A DNA stretch of 64,000 nucleotides from Streptomyces sp. ISL-12 (GCF_018614415.1 NZ_JAGGOO010000109.1:1-64000), one strand, 5' to 3'; shown: positions 7,982 to 17,272, counted from the first letter of the stretch. The notes: a model not told the origin generated them from the letters alone. Made by a program: numbers and translations.

Positions 7982-8177
7982 AGCGCCGAATACCCTTCGG
8001 GTGGGGCGGACATTCCGGGAAGTGCCGGCCAGAGGTCGTACGGGCAGTCGCGTGCGCGGCTGCCGGGTGAGTCTAGACGCGGCCGCCCCGCTCACCCGCC
8101 CCGGCTTGCGGACCGTTACGCCGCCGCCCTCACGCCCGTTGACCCGCGCCGCTCCCGGCCGCCCGGCTGTCGGCCCG

Positions 8178-8915
8178 TCACGCCACCGCCCCCCGGCCGG
8201 ATTCCACCACCGGCAGTCCCGGCGAGCGCAGCACCCGGCGCTCCGCGTCCACCGCGAACACCTCGCAGCCCGCCCGTGCCGCGGCCCAGGTGACGCCCTC
8301 GGGGCCGAGCGCGAAGGCGGCGGTGGCGACCGGGTCGGCCTCGGTGAGGGTGGGGGCCACCACCGTCAGGCTGAGCAGGCCGGTCGCCGGTGCCCCGGTA
8401 CGCCCGTCGATGATGTGGTCGCCGCGCTCGTAGCGGGCGGAGGTCGCGACCGCCGCGTCGGTGATGTCGAGCACCGCGCACAGCCGGTCGGCGTGCTCGG
8501 GGTGCCGTATCCCCACCCGCCAGGGGCCGCCGGCGGCGACCACGTCACCGCCGGCGTTGAGGCAGAAGCGGCGTGCCCCGGCCGCCGTCAGCAGTCCGGC
8601 CGCCCGCTGCACCGACCAGCCCTTCACCACCGCGCAGGGGTCGAGCCCCCGCCCCGGCAGCCGGGCGTCGAACGCGCCGCCGGTGGCCGCCCGGTACTCC
8701 TCGCACAGCGCGAGCACCTCCCGCAGGTCGTCGCTCGTCCGGAACGACTCGCCCCGGTCCAGCCGGCACACCTCGCTGTCGGCCCGGAAGGGACTGAACC
8801 GGGCGTCGACCTCGCGCAGCCAGGCGAAGACGGCGTCGGCGGCCCGCTCGGGCACGTCCTCGTCGTCCACCCGCAGGGAGACCGGGAACCCCATGACGTG
8901 CTCGACGCGCCGCAT
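8178..8915 (-). CDS. apbE: FAD:protein FMN transferase (ApbE family)
   Basis: A 245-residue ApbE-type flavin transferase, which moves FMN from FAD onto a Ser/Thr of exported FMN-binding domains. Visible family motifs are MGFPVSLRV near the N-terminus, VVKGWSVQRAAGLL, NAGGDVVAAGG (FAD-binding), and HIIDGRTGAPATG followed by the metal-binding region around TLTEADPVATAAFALG. No clear lipobox is present and the protein is shorter than many ApbE enzymes. It follows the FMN-binding protein gene by one base, and that protein is its obvious substrate. Confidence 0.93.
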   Translation of the reverse strand: MRRVEHVMGFPVSLRVDDEDVPERAADAVFAWLREVDARFSPFRADSEVCRLDRGESFRTSDDLREVLALCEEYRAATGGAFDARLPGRGLDPCAVVKGWSVQRAAGLLTAAGARRFCLNAGGDVVAAGGPWRVGIRHPEHADRLCAVLDITDAAVATSARYERGDHIIDGRTGAPATGLLSLTVVAPTLTEADPVATAAFALGPEGVTWAAARAGCEVFAVDAERRVLRSPGLPVVESGRGAVA

Positions 8916-8916
8916 C

Positions 8917-9333
8917 TCAGGCGCCGCCGGCGTCGAGGGCGGCCTGGAGGGACTCGCGGTAGCCGTCGCTGGTGACGGTGGCGCCGGAGACGGTGTCGAT
9001 GTCGGCGCTCTGTGCCTGGAGCGTCTCCTGGACGAGCTGCGGCACGGCGGCCGTGGTCTGCGGGTGGTTCGGCTGCTGGAGCATGGTGACGGCGGTGATC
9101 CGCTCGCCCTCGAAGGTCACCTGGACCTGCACGGGCCCCTTCTCGGTGTTCACGGTCGAACCGGCGACGGTCCGCTCGGTGGTACCGCCCGAGGAAGACA
9201 CCGTGGGCGTCGGGGCGGGAGCGGCCTCGGTGGTCGTGGTCGTCGTGGTCGCCGTCTCGGTCGACGGCGCGTACCGCCACACGGGAATCAGCCCCGCGAC
9301 GCTGAGGACCAGAACGGGAATGGCTCGTTTCAC
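8917..9333 (-). CDS. Exported FMN-binding domain protein
   Basis: A 138-residue protein: a short N-terminal hydrophobic anchor (AIPVLVLSVAGLIPVW), a Thr/Pro-rich linker with a run of eight threonines, then an FMN-binding domain. The flavinylation motif SGATVTS near residue 118 follows VDTV, matching the site ApbE modifies. GTG 9333 is the start. It sits between a membrane flavocytochrome-like reductase and ApbE, suggesting electrons pass from cytoplasmic NAD(P)H through the membrane protein to this covalent FMN on the outer face. Confidence 0.9.
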   Translation of the reverse strand: MKRAIPVLVLSVAGLIPVWRYAPSTETATTTTTTTEAAPAPTPTVSSSGGTTERTVAGSTVNTEKGPVQVQVTFEGERITAVTMLQQPNHPQTTAAVPQLVQETLQAQSADIDTVSGATVTSDGYRESLQAALDAGGA

Positions 9334-9360
9334 GGCGTGCTCTCGTCTCTCGTCGCCGCC

Positions 9361-10713
9361 TCAGCCGGCCAGGCCGAAGCGCTCGAAATGGATCTGCGGC
9401 CCGGGCACGCCCAGCTCGCGCAGGCTGCCCAGTACGGCGTTCATCATGGGCGGCGGTCCGCACAGGAAGACGTCGCGGCCGGTGATGTCGGGGACCAGCC
9501 GGGCCAGTTCGGCCGGGGCCAGCCGGTCGGGCACCGGCGGCCCGGTCACCAGGTGCAGCTCGGCGCCCTTGGCGGCGGCGAGGTCGCGGAGTTCGTCGTA
9601 CAGGACCGCGTCCCGGTCGGCGCCGACCCGGTAGACGACGACGGCGTGCCCGTCCAGCTCCTCAAGGAGCGCCCGGATCGGCGTGACGCCGACGCCGCCC
9701 GCGATGAGCACGGCGTCCGGGCGGGTGCGGTGCAGCGCGGTGAAGGCTCCGTAGGGGCCCTCGGCGAAGACCCGGGTGCCGGGCTCGAGGTGCCGTAGCG
9801 CCGCCGTCCCGTCCCCGGCCGTCTTGACGGTGAGCCGGAGGGTGCGGCCGTCGGGCGCGGCGGACAGCGAGAAGGGGTTGGCCTGCCACCAGCGGTCCCG
9901 GGTCAGGAACCGCCACAGGAAGAACTGCCCCGCCCGCGCGGGCAGCCGCTCCAGGTCCCGCCCGGTGACGTACACGGACACCACCTGGTCGTTCTCCGGC
10001 ACCACGGCCGTCACGCGCAGCCGGTGCCGCCCGTTGCGCCACAGCGGCAGCGCCAGCCGCCCGACGAAGACCGCGCCCAGCGCGCCGCCCCACAGGACGT
10101 ACCAGTACGCCGTCCCCCACGACGAGGACGCGAAGCTGGTCCCGACGGCGACCTGGTGGGTGAAGGCGAGCACCACCGCGACGTAGGTGTACAGGTGCAG
10201 GAAGTGCCAGGTCTCGTACGCCATCCGGCGCCGCGCGGCACGGGCCGAGGCGCCGCCGATCACCAGCAGCAGCGCGAAGGCGACCACCGCCCGCAGCACG
10301 CCCTCGACGGTCTCCGCGAGGTCGACGAGCTGGTTCAGCGGGTCCAGCGAGGACGCCTGCGCGTACCCGAAGGTGATCAGCACGACGTGGGCGAGCAGCG
10401 TCCACAGCACGCCGAAGCCGGTCCAGCGGTGCCAGGACGTCAGCCGGTCCATGCCGATCCGCCGGTCCAGCCAGGGCAGGCGGGCGACCAGCAGCAGCTG
10501 GAACGCCATCAACAGGGCGCCGTACAGCCCGGCCAGCCGGCCCAGCACGATCAGCGCGTTGGAGGCGAAGCCGCCCTGGACGAAGAGGACGGCCACGACG
10601 GCCGCGTTGGCGGCGAGCAACGCGTACAGGCCGGTACGGGCCACCACCCGGGGGCGGAGAGCCGGAGCGGGGGGCGGCTGGACGACACGGGGAGCGCGCG
10701 GGGCAGTGGTCAC
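9361..10713 (-). CDS. Ferric-reductase-like transmembrane protein with ferredoxin-reductase domain
   Basis: A 450-residue membrane oxidoreductase resembling the NOX/ferric reductase superfamily. The N-terminal half has six hydrophobic helices with paired histidines (SWHRWTGFGVLW, AHVVLITFG, WHFLHLYTYVAV, AFTHQVA) that would hold two hemes. The C-terminal half is an FAD/NAD(P)H reductase: FAD segment GQFFLWRFL and FSLSAAP, pyridine-nucleotide loop LIAGGVGVTPIRALLEEL, and the terminal CGPPPMMNAV. GTG 10713 is the start. It likely moves electrons across the membrane to the FMN-binding protein encoded next to it. Confidence 0.92.
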   Translation of the reverse strand: MTTAPRAPRVVQPPPAPALRPRVVARTGLYALLAANAAVVAVLFVQGGFASNALIVLGRLAGLYGALLMAFQLLLVARLPWLDRRIGMDRLTSWHRWTGFGVLWTLLAHVVLITFGYAQASSLDPLNQLVDLAETVEGVLRAVVAFALLLVIGGASARAARRRMAYETWHFLHLYTYVAVVLAFTHQVAVGTSFASSSWGTAYWYVLWGGALGAVFVGRLALPLWRNGRHRLRVTAVVPENDQVVSVYVTGRDLERLPARAGQFFLWRFLTRDRWWQANPFSLSAAPDGRTLRLTVKTAGDGTAALRHLEPGTRVFAEGPYGAFTALHRTRPDAVLIAGGVGVTPIRALLEELDGHAVVVYRVGADRDAVLYDELRDLAAAKGAELHLVTGPPVPDRLAPAELARLVPDITGRDVFLCGPPPMMNAVLGSLRELGVPGPQIHFERFGLAG

Positions 10714-10837
10714 GCCCCTGAGCTTGACCCGCGCGCCCTGTCGTTTTCCTGTCGGACGGCTTTCGACTGGTTATCGATCCCGGTACGGCGATGACCTGGG
10801 ACTCGGCTGTGCGTCCCGGGTGACGCACTATGGGCGG

Positions 10838-11533
10838 GTGGAAAAAGTACGACTCCTCGTCGTGGACGACGACCCGCCCATCGCCGACCTGGTCGCCACG
10901 GTCGCCCGGTACGAGGGCTGGGAGGCGGTCACCGCCAACTCCGGCGAGGAAGCGCTGCGCACCGCCGCCGTGTTCCGTCCGGACATCGTGGTGCTCGACC
11001 TGATGCTGCCGGACCTCGACGGCTTCGGCGTCCTGGACCGGCTGCGCCGCTCGGGGACGCAGGTGCCGGTGGTGTTCCTCACCGCCCGCGACCAGGTCGC
11101 CGACCGGGTGGCGGGGCTGACCCGGGGCGGTGACGACTACCTGGTCAAGCCGTTCGCGGTGGAGGAGCTGATGGCCCGGCTGCGGACCGTGCTGCGGCGC
11201 AGCGCCGGACCCGGCTTCCAGCGTTCCGTACTGAGCGTGGCCGACCTGACGATGGACGAGGACACCCGCCAGGTGCGGCGCGGCGAGACCCTGCTGTCCC
11301 TCACCCCCACCGAGTACGAGGTGCTGCGCTACCTGATGCGCAAGTCCCCGACCGTGCTGACCAAGGCGCAGATCCTGGACCACGTGTGGGAGTACGGCTT
11401 CGGCGGCCGGTCCAACGTCGTCGAGCTGGTCGTCAGCCGGCTGCGCCGCAAGCTGGACGAGGCGGGCGGCGGCGGTCCGCTGATCCACACGGTGCGCGGC
11501 TTCGGGTACGCGCTGCGCCGGGCGGCCCCGTGA
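10838..11533 (+). CDS. OmpR/PhoB-family response regulator
   Basis: A 231-residue response regulator. The receiver has the acidic pair DDD at residues 9-11, the phosphoacceptor Asp54 in VVLDLMLPDLDGF, Thr in FLTARD and Lys in DYLVKPF. A winged-helix DNA-binding domain follows with LSLTPTEYEVLRYLM and VVSRLRRKLDE. GTG 10838 (EKVRLLVVDDD) was chosen; GTG 10820 is an in-frame alternative. The stop overlaps the kinase start by GTGA, so the two are co-translated. It is divergent from the membrane reductase operon and may control it. Confidence 0.93.
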   Translation: MEKVRLLVVDDDPPIADLVATVARYEGWEAVTANSGEEALRTAAVFRPDIVVLDLMLPDLDGFGVLDRLRRSGTQVPVVFLTARDQVADRVAGLTRGGDDYLVKPFAVEELMARLRTVLRRSAGPGFQRSVLSVADLTMDEDTRQVRRGETLLSLTPTEYEVLRYLMRKSPTVLTKAQILDHVWEYGFGGRSNVVELVVSRLRRKLDEAGGGGPLIHTVRGFGYALRRAAP

Positions 11534-12996
11534 TACGGCCGGCCCGGCCGGTACGGCGGCTGTGGCGGGCCTACCACGGCTCGCGGCTCGGCACCCGTCT
11601 CGCCCTCGGCCTGGGCGCGCTGTCGCTGCTGGCGTTCGCCGTGGTCGGCACGGCGCTGACCACGTACATGCGGGACTACCTGGAGGCGCGGCTCGTCGAC
11701 CAGATGAAGCTGGCGCAGGTGGTGCAGACCAAGGACGCGGCCGAGCACGGCACGGTGCAGCGCAAGCCGTACTACGGCTGGTACACGGCCGTCTACGACG
11801 TCTCCGGCTCCTCGGCCGACCTGCGCAAGCCCGCCGAGGTGCCCTCGGACCCGGGTGCGCTGACCACGCTGGCCGAGGAGATGGCCGACGCGGACGAGGA
11901 CATCACGCGCACCGTCCGGATCGACGGGCGGGGCCCGTACCTGTTGCGGGCCTGCGAGGTGGAGCCGGGGGTGGTGCTGGTCAGCGCCGCGCCGCTGGGC
12001 GACGTCGAGAACACCATGGACCATCTGATCGCCGTACAGGTCGTCGCCTTCGGCCTCGCGCTGCTGGCGCTGGTGGTGTTCGGGCGGCGGATGCTGCGGC
12101 GCGGGCTGCAGCCGCTGAGCGACATGGCGCACACCGCGCACGGCATCGCCTCGCACGACCTGACCGAGTCGGCGGCCCGGCTGCCGCTGCGGGACTCCGG
12201 GCGGGACGGCGGGCGCGAGGTGGCGGAGCTGCGCACCGCGTTCAACGCGATGCTGGAGCACATCGACGACTCCCTCGCGGTACGCGCCGAGGCGGAGCGG
12301 CGGCTGCGCCGGTTCGTCGCCGACGCCTCGCACGAACTGCGCACCCCGCTGATGTCGGTACGGGGCTACGCCGACCTCTTCCAGTACGCGGCGGCCAACG
12401 AACCCGGCGAACGGGAGAAGCACCTGGCCCGGCTGCGCGCCGAGGCGGCCCGGATGGGCGTGCTCCTGGACGACCTGCTGCTCCTCGCCCGGCTGGACGC
12501 GGCCGAGGTGGAGACCCCGCTGCGGATGGCCGACAGCGACCTGACCGACCTGGCCCGCCAGGCCGCCGACGCGTTCCGCGCCTCGCACCCGGGGCGTGAG
12601 CTGACGGTGTCCGCCGGTCCTGACCCGGTGCGGCTCCGGCTCGACCCGCAACGCATCCGCCAGGTCCTGGACAACCTCCTCACCAACGCGGCCGTGCACA
12701 CCCCGCCCGGCACGGAGGTGACCCTGCGCGTCACCCACGACACGCAGGCGGCCCGGGTCGAGGTGGCCGACGCGGGACCGGGCATCCCGCCCGCCGACCG
12801 GGCACGGGTCTTCGACCGCTTCTACCGCGTCGACAAGGCCCGCACCCGCGACCGCGGCGGCAGCGGGCTGGGCCTGGCGGTGGTCCGCTCCCTGGTCCTC
12901 GCCCACGGCGGCACGGTGGAGCTGGACAGCGAGCCGGGGGCGACGGTGTTCCGCGTGACGCTGCCGCTGGGCGGCAGGGCCACCGGCGGCCGGTGA
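11530..12996 (+). CDS. Sensor histidine kinase (two-component system)
   Basis: A 488-residue membrane kinase partner of the upstream regulator. The N-terminal helix (LGALSLLAFAVVGTALTTYM) and a second helix near residue 170 (VVAFGLALLALVVFG) bracket an extracytoplasmic sensor domain of about 110 residues. HAMP follows, then HisKA with phosphoacceptor His268 in SHELRTPL, and the ATP-binding domain with N-box NLLTNAAVHTP, G1 DAGPGIPP and G2 GGSGLGLAVV. GTG 11530 overlaps the regulator stop. The signal is not evident from sequence. Confidence 0.94.
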   Translation: MIRPARPVRRLWRAYHGSRLGTRLALGLGALSLLAFAVVGTALTTYMRDYLEARLVDQMKLAQVVQTKDAAEHGTVQRKPYYGWYTAVYDVSGSSADLRKPAEVPSDPGALTTLAEEMADADEDITRTVRIDGRGPYLLRACEVEPGVVLVSAAPLGDVENTMDHLIAVQVVAFGLALLALVVFGRRMLRRGLQPLSDMAHTAHGIASHDLTESAARLPLRDSGRDGGREVAELRTAFNAMLEHIDDSLAVRAEAERRLRRFVADASHELRTPLMSVRGYADLFQYAAANEPGEREKHLARLRAEAARMGVLLDDLLLLARLDAAEVETPLRMADSDLTDLARQAADAFRASHPGRELTVSAGPDPVRLRLDPQRIRQVLDNLLTNAAVHTPPGTEVTLRVTHDTQAARVEVADAGPGIPPADRARVFDRFYRVDKARTRDRGGSGLGLAVVRSLVLAHGGTVELDSEPGATVFRVTLPLGGRATGGR

Positions 12997-13061
12997 CCCC
13001 GGCACCCCCCCCATACGCCGATCGACGGACAGCGCGGGCCGCTCTGTGGCAGGTTGGCCGC

Positions 13062-13403
13062 ATGAGCAACCGGATGCTTCCCGTGCGCGTCGGCGACGTC
13101 GAACTCCTGGTGGAAACCGTGCCCGTGGCCGGCTCCGAACCCACGTCACGGCTGGGCGAGGCGGGCCGGCGGGTCACCGACTCCTTCGACCAGGTCCGCG
13201 ACGCCGTGGTGGAGATCGGCACCTCGGCGGCCCAGGCGGTGGGCCGGCTGCGCGCGCAGGCGGTACGCCCCGAACAGGTCGAGGTCGAGTTCGGACTGCG
13301 CCTGTCCGTGCAGGGGAACGTAGTCCTGGTCGGTTCCTCCGGCGAGGCGTCCCTGGTCGTGCGGATGACGTACCGGGCGCCGGAGGCGGAGAGCAGGCCG
13401 TAG
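13062..13403 (+). CDS. Small trypsin-co-occurring-domain protein (CU044_2847/TRYCO1-like)
   Basis: A 113-residue protein with no signal peptide or membrane helix. It starts MSNRMLPVRVGDVELLVET, has a helical centre (VRDAVVEIGTSAAQAVGRLR), then EQVEVEFGLRLSVQGNVVLVG and ends in a strand with VVRMTY. This matches the small domain regularly encoded beside trypsin-like proteases in actinobacterial NTPase conflict systems. It lies 32 bp upstream of a trypsin/NB-ARC/TPR gene on the same strand, so it is probably a regulator or protease partner of that protein. Its biochemical activity is unknown. Confidence 0.8.
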   Translation: MSNRMLPVRVGDVELLVETVPVAGSEPTSRLGEAGRRVTDSFDQVRDAVVEIGTSAAQAVGRLRAQAVRPEQVEVEFGLRLSVQGNVVLVGSSGEASLVVRMTYRAPEAESRP

Positions 13404-13435
13404 GTTCCGCCGCCCGCGGACAGGGGGAAGTGGGT

Positions 13436-16400
13436 ATGGACCATGCACGGCGTCCGGGGGTCCCGGGCAGCCTGGGGCGGGTGCTGGGGCCGGGCGGGGA
13501 CCCGGCCGGCACCTGCTTCCAGGTGACGCCCGGCCTGCTCGTCACGGCCCGGCACGTCCTGGAGGGCCTGGGCCGCGGCGCGGCGGGCCAGGAGGTCGCC
13601 GTCGACGCGCTCGACGGGTCGGCGGGCCCCGCCCCCGCGACCGTCGCCGCGGTCGACGCCGTAGGGGACCTGGCCGTCCTGCGCCGGGCGGAGCCGCTGG
13701 CGGAGTCGGTTCCCGGGTGGGTGCCGACGGACTCGGTGCCGCCGGGGACGAAGGTGGTGGTCAGCGGCGTCGCGGAGGTGGACGATCCCGGCCACCGCTA
13801 CGAGTTCCTGCAGGCCACGGGCGAGTGGCAGGGCGCGACCGAACGGGACGGCGTCGCGCTGGGACGGCTGTCGTGCTCCGCCGTGCTCACCGGTATGAGC
13901 GGCGCGCCGGTCCTGCGCGGGGACGACGGGCGGGTCGTGGGCGTCGTGTCGGAGCGGTACCACAGCGCCGGCGGCTGGCTGCGGGACACGGTCTGGGTGG
14001 CCAGGACGGAGGACCTCACCCGGCTGCTGACGGCCCACGGCCAGGTCACGGTGCGGCAGCGGCTGGTACTGGGGGACACCGTGGGCATCGAGCTGTCCGC
14101 GGACGGCGGCGGACCGGCCCCGGCCCCGCTCGCCCCGGTCCCGGCGGCCGGCCCGGCGGAGGCGGCCCGGGAGGCCGAGGTGGTCCTCGCCGCGCTGGAC
14201 GGCTCGTGCCGGGGCACGGGCCCGTTCGTCGGGCTCGTCGACCTCCTCGCGACGCGGATGGCAGCGGGCGGCTGGAGCACCGAGGTGATCGAGGACCTGC
14301 GGCGAAGACTCCGGTCGCACGGCCTGGAGCCGGCCGCGCTGCTGCCCCGCCTCCCGGACCACGACGAGGCGGTACGGCAGTGGTCGCGGCCGTTCCCCGG
14401 CGGGTCCGGTGAGGTGACCGGCCACGTCGCCCGCGCGCTGCTCACCGGAGTCCGCCGCACGCTCGCCGGCGCGCTGCGCGACGGGGTGCTCGTGGGGATC
14501 GCCGGTTCGTGCCGCGGCTACCTGCTGGAAGCGCTGGAGGACGGGGACGCGCTGCCGCTCTCCGGTTTCCTGCACGCCTTGTCGGCCCGGCTCCCGGCGC
14601 CGCGCTCCGCGGCGGTGGAGGCCGTGTGGCTGCCCGGCCGTGGTCCGGCGGGGAACGGACCGGGTGAGCGGACCACGGCAGGACCGAGCGGACCGGGGCG
14701 GCGAGCGATCGGCCACGGACGGCCCGCCGAACGACCCGGACTCGTCTCCGTCGCGGCGCAGATGTGCCGCCTGCCCCTCGCGGACCCGTGCACCGCCGGC
14801 CGCGCGGCACAAGTGGCCGGGATCGTCTCCAAGATCGACCGGAACATGACGCGGTACGGGTCGGCGACCGCGTTCCTGTCCGGGCAGCCCGGCGTCGGCA
14901 CCTCCGTCGTCGCCGTCGAGGCCGCTCGCGCGCTCGCGCCCGCCTTCCCCGGCGGAGTCTTCTACGTCGACCTCCAGGGACTCGTCCCGGACGCCTGCCT
15001 GAGCGTCCGTACCGTGGTGCGGATCGTCAGCGAGGCCCTGGGCCTCGACGCCGACGTCTCGCTGCGGGACGACGCCCGGACGATCGCGTCGTTCCTGGCG
15101 CGGCTGCACGACCGGCGCGTCCTGCTGGTGCTGGACAACGCCCGCGACGCGGCCCACGTCCGGCCGCTGGTGAAGGCGCCCGCCGGCTGCGCGGTCGTCG
15201 TCACCTCACGCAACCGGGCTCAGGACTACGCCGGTCCGGGGCTGACGTTCGAGGTCGGGCGCTTGGACCGGGAGGCCTCGGTGGAGGTGCTCCGGCGGTG
15301 CGCGCAGGACAGCGGCTCCGGCTCGCCGGACGGCGGGACGTCGGCCGAGCTGCACCGACTGGCGCACCTCTGTGACGACGTACCGCTGGCCCTGCGGATC
15401 GTCGGCGCCCGGCTGGCGCAGCCCTCGGGCGGTGATCCGGCCTACCTCCGCCACCTGCTGGAGGAGGCTCGGCTGGACACCCTGTCCTGGGGCGACCGGG
15501 CCGTCCGGCTGGCGATCCGGCTCAGTCACGACACCCTCGACCCCCCGGCCCGCCGCGTGCTGCGGCTGATCACCGCCGCCCCGGGCTCCGCCGTCACCGG
15601 CGCGGAACTCGGCCACTGCCTGCGGCAGCCCGCGTTGCGGCAGGAACTGATGCTCAACCGCCTGGTGGACCACAGCCTGGCGCACCAGGACCTCGTCCGC
15701 ATGCCCGAGGGCGGTCTGCTGGCCACCTTCCGGCTGTTCGACCTGGTGCGGCTCTTCGCCGCCGAACGCCTGGAGCTGGAGGAGGACAGCGACGTCGTAC
15801 GGGCCTTCCAGCGGGACTCGGTCTCCTACCTGTGCGAACGGCTGACGGAGATCACCGATCAGACGTCCGGCGCGCAGCTGTCGGGGGAGCTGGACCCCAG
15901 CCGCTTCCACGCCGCGCAACGGCTCGCGGCGGCCAACGGGTGGCTGGACCTCGCCACCGACCTCGCCGTCGGCCTGCACGTCCTGTACAGCGCCCGGGGC
16001 GAACTCGACGCCGTGGTCGCCGTCAACGAGGACCGGATCGGCCTGCTTCTGCGTCAGGGGCAGCCCGCGCAAGCCGTCAAGGCGTGCCTGCTCAACGCGG
16101 AGACGCTGCGCTCCGCCGACGCCGCGGGCCCGGCGGCCGACGCCGCGCGCCAGGCGGTCCGCCTCGCCCGTGAGTACCGGCTCGACGAGGATGCCGCCGA
16201 GGCCGAGTTCCAGCTCAGCCTCGCCCTGTGGGACCTGGCGGACCGGGCCGGCGCGCTGGCGGCCGGCGAACGCGCGGTCGCCCTGCTGGAAAGCGCCGGC
16301 CGCCCGTCCGCCGCGGTTCCCCTGACGATCAACAACAGCCGCCTCGCCCGTCACCTGGGCGACACCGAGAAGGCGCTGCGGTGGGGCCGACGGGCCGTGG

Positions 16401-17092
16401 AGCTGGCCGACCGGTGGAGCACCGGCACCCACCGGGCGATGGCCCGCAATCAGTGCGGTCTGGCCGAGGAGGACGCGGGCGGCCACGCCGCCGCCCTCGC
16501 GCTCTACCAGGACGCGGCCGGGCTGTGGGAAGCGGTGGGCAACACGTCGAACGCCGCCAACGAGCACTCCAACGCCGGTTATACGGCCCGCCGCCTGGAC
16601 GACCCGGTCACCGCCTCGCACCAGTTCCACCGCGCAGCCCACCTGTGGCAGCGCGCCGAGGAGCACCTCCGGGCACTGGAGGCACTCGTCGACCTGAGCG
16701 CGGTGCACGCGTCCCAGGACTCCTGGAAGCACGCGCATCGCGTGCTCGCCGAGGCGGAGGAGGCCGCGCTCGGTCCCGCCCGGGACGCCCCGGCCCTCCT
16801 GCGCGGGGAGGTGTCCGTGCGCCGCGCGGCGAGCTGCCTGTGGGCCACCGGAGAGGTGCCGGATTCCTACCGGACGCGTGCGGAGACGGAGGGCGACGAG
16901 CCCCCCGAGCTGGAGGAGGCCCGCGCCGCCCTGGACCGGTTCCGCAGCGGTGAATCGGCAGTGGGCGAGGCCCGCCGCCAGGTGGGTCCCCTGCTCCGCG
17001 CCCTGACCTTCAACAAGGTTCCGCGCGCCGACCCGTGGATGTACGAGACCATGGGCGGGGAGGCACCCGACCGTCCGGTACTCGAAACCTGA
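13436..17092 (+). CDS. Trypsin-like protease / NB-ARC NTPase / TPR protein (STAND conflict protein)
   Basis: A 1218-residue cytoplasmic multidomain protein. Residues 1-210 form a trypsin-like domain with a full triad: His40 (VTARHVL), Asp78 (GDLAVL), Ser155 (GMSGAPV). A helical region (about 235-410) and a low-complexity linker follow. An NB-ARC NTPase (about 440-755) has Walker A GQPGVGTS (483-490), Walker B LLVLDNA (Asp567), sensor VVVTSRN and a VPLAL motif plus a winged helix. TPR-like repeats fill the C-terminus. Residue 489 of Walker A is Thr where Lys is expected, so ATP hydrolysis may be weak or lost. ATG 13436 follows a GGGGGA ribosome site. By family logic the TPRs sense a trigger, the NTPase oligomerises and the protease acts on a target; the trigger and target are unknown. 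Confidence 0.9.
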   Translation: MDHARRPGVPGSLGRVLGPGGDPAGTCFQVTPGLLVTARHVLEGLGRGAAGQEVAVDALDGSAGPAPATVAAVDAVGDLAVLRRAEPLAESVPGWVPTDSVPPGTKVVVSGVAEVDDPGHRYEFLQATGEWQGATERDGVALGRLSCSAVLTGMSGAPVLRGDDGRVVGVVSERYHSAGGWLRDTVWVARTEDLTRLLTAHGQVTVRQRLVLGDTVGIELSADGGGPAPAPLAPVPAAGPAEAAREAEVVLAALDGSCRGTGPFVGLVDLLATRMAAGGWSTEVIEDLRRRLRSHGLEPAALLPRLPDHDEAVRQWSRPFPGGSGEVTGHVARALLTGVRRTLAGALRDGVLVGIAGSCRGYLLEALEDGDALPLSGFLHALSARLPAPRSAAVEAVWLPGRGPAGNGPGERTTAGPSGPGRRAIGHGRPAERPGLVSVAAQMCRLPLADPCTAGRAAQVAGIVSKIDRNMTRYGSATAFLSGQPGVGTSVVAVEAARALAPAFPGGVFYVDLQGLVPDACLSVRTVVRIVSEALGLDADVSLRDDARTIASFLARLHDRRVLLVLDNARDAAHVRPLVKAPAGCAVVVTSRNRAQDYAGPGLTFEVGRLDREASVEVLRRCAQDSGSGSPDGGTSAELHRLAHLCDDVPLALRIVGARLAQPSGGDPAYLRHLLEEARLDTLSWGDRAVRLAIRLSHDTLDPPARRVLRLITAAPGSAVTGAELGHCLRQPALRQELMLNRLVDHSLAHQDLVRMPEGGLLATFRLFDLVRLFAAERLELEEDSDVVRAFQRDSVSYLCERLTEITDQTSGAQLSGELDPSRFHAAQRLAAANGWLDLATDLAVGLHVLYSARGELDAVVAVNEDRIGLLLRQGQPAQAVKACLLNAETLRSADAAGPAADAARQAVRLAREYRLDEDAAEAEFQLSLALWDLADRAGALAAGERAVALLESAGRPSAAVPLTINNSRLARHLGDTEKALRWGRRAVELADRWSTGTHRAMARNQCGLAEEDAGGHAAALALYQDAAGLWEAVGNTSNAANEHSNAGYTARRLDDPVTASHQFHRAAHLWQRAEEHLRALEALVDLSAVHASQDSWKHAHRVLAEAEEAALGPARDAPALLRGEVSVRRAASCLWATGEVPDSYRTRAETEGDEPPELEEARAALDRFRSGESAVGEARRQVGPLLRALTFNKVPRADPWMYETMGGEAPDRPVLET

Positions 17093-17272
17093 CGGGACGG
17101 CTGCGAGACGTCAGCGCCCGGCGGCGAACCGGATGCCCCTGCGCGCCGGCCTCGACGCCACCGCGGAGTCGGGCCGGGGCCTGGGTGGCGACGCCGGCCG
17201 GCCTCCGGGGCACGGCCCCGTACCCGCCGTCCGGCATGACCGTGTGGGCCCGCCTCACTCCCCGTGCCCGCA

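Noticed and set aside
13046..13435. Upstream extension of the protease-NTPase frame
   Set aside because: It overlaps the small trypsin-co-occurring gene in another frame and has no ribosome site; ATG 13436 is well supported.
17093..17272. Gap between the STAND protein and msrB, scanned for a small gene or effector
   Set aside because: Only short GC-rich frames without a ribosome site or recognisable motif were found.
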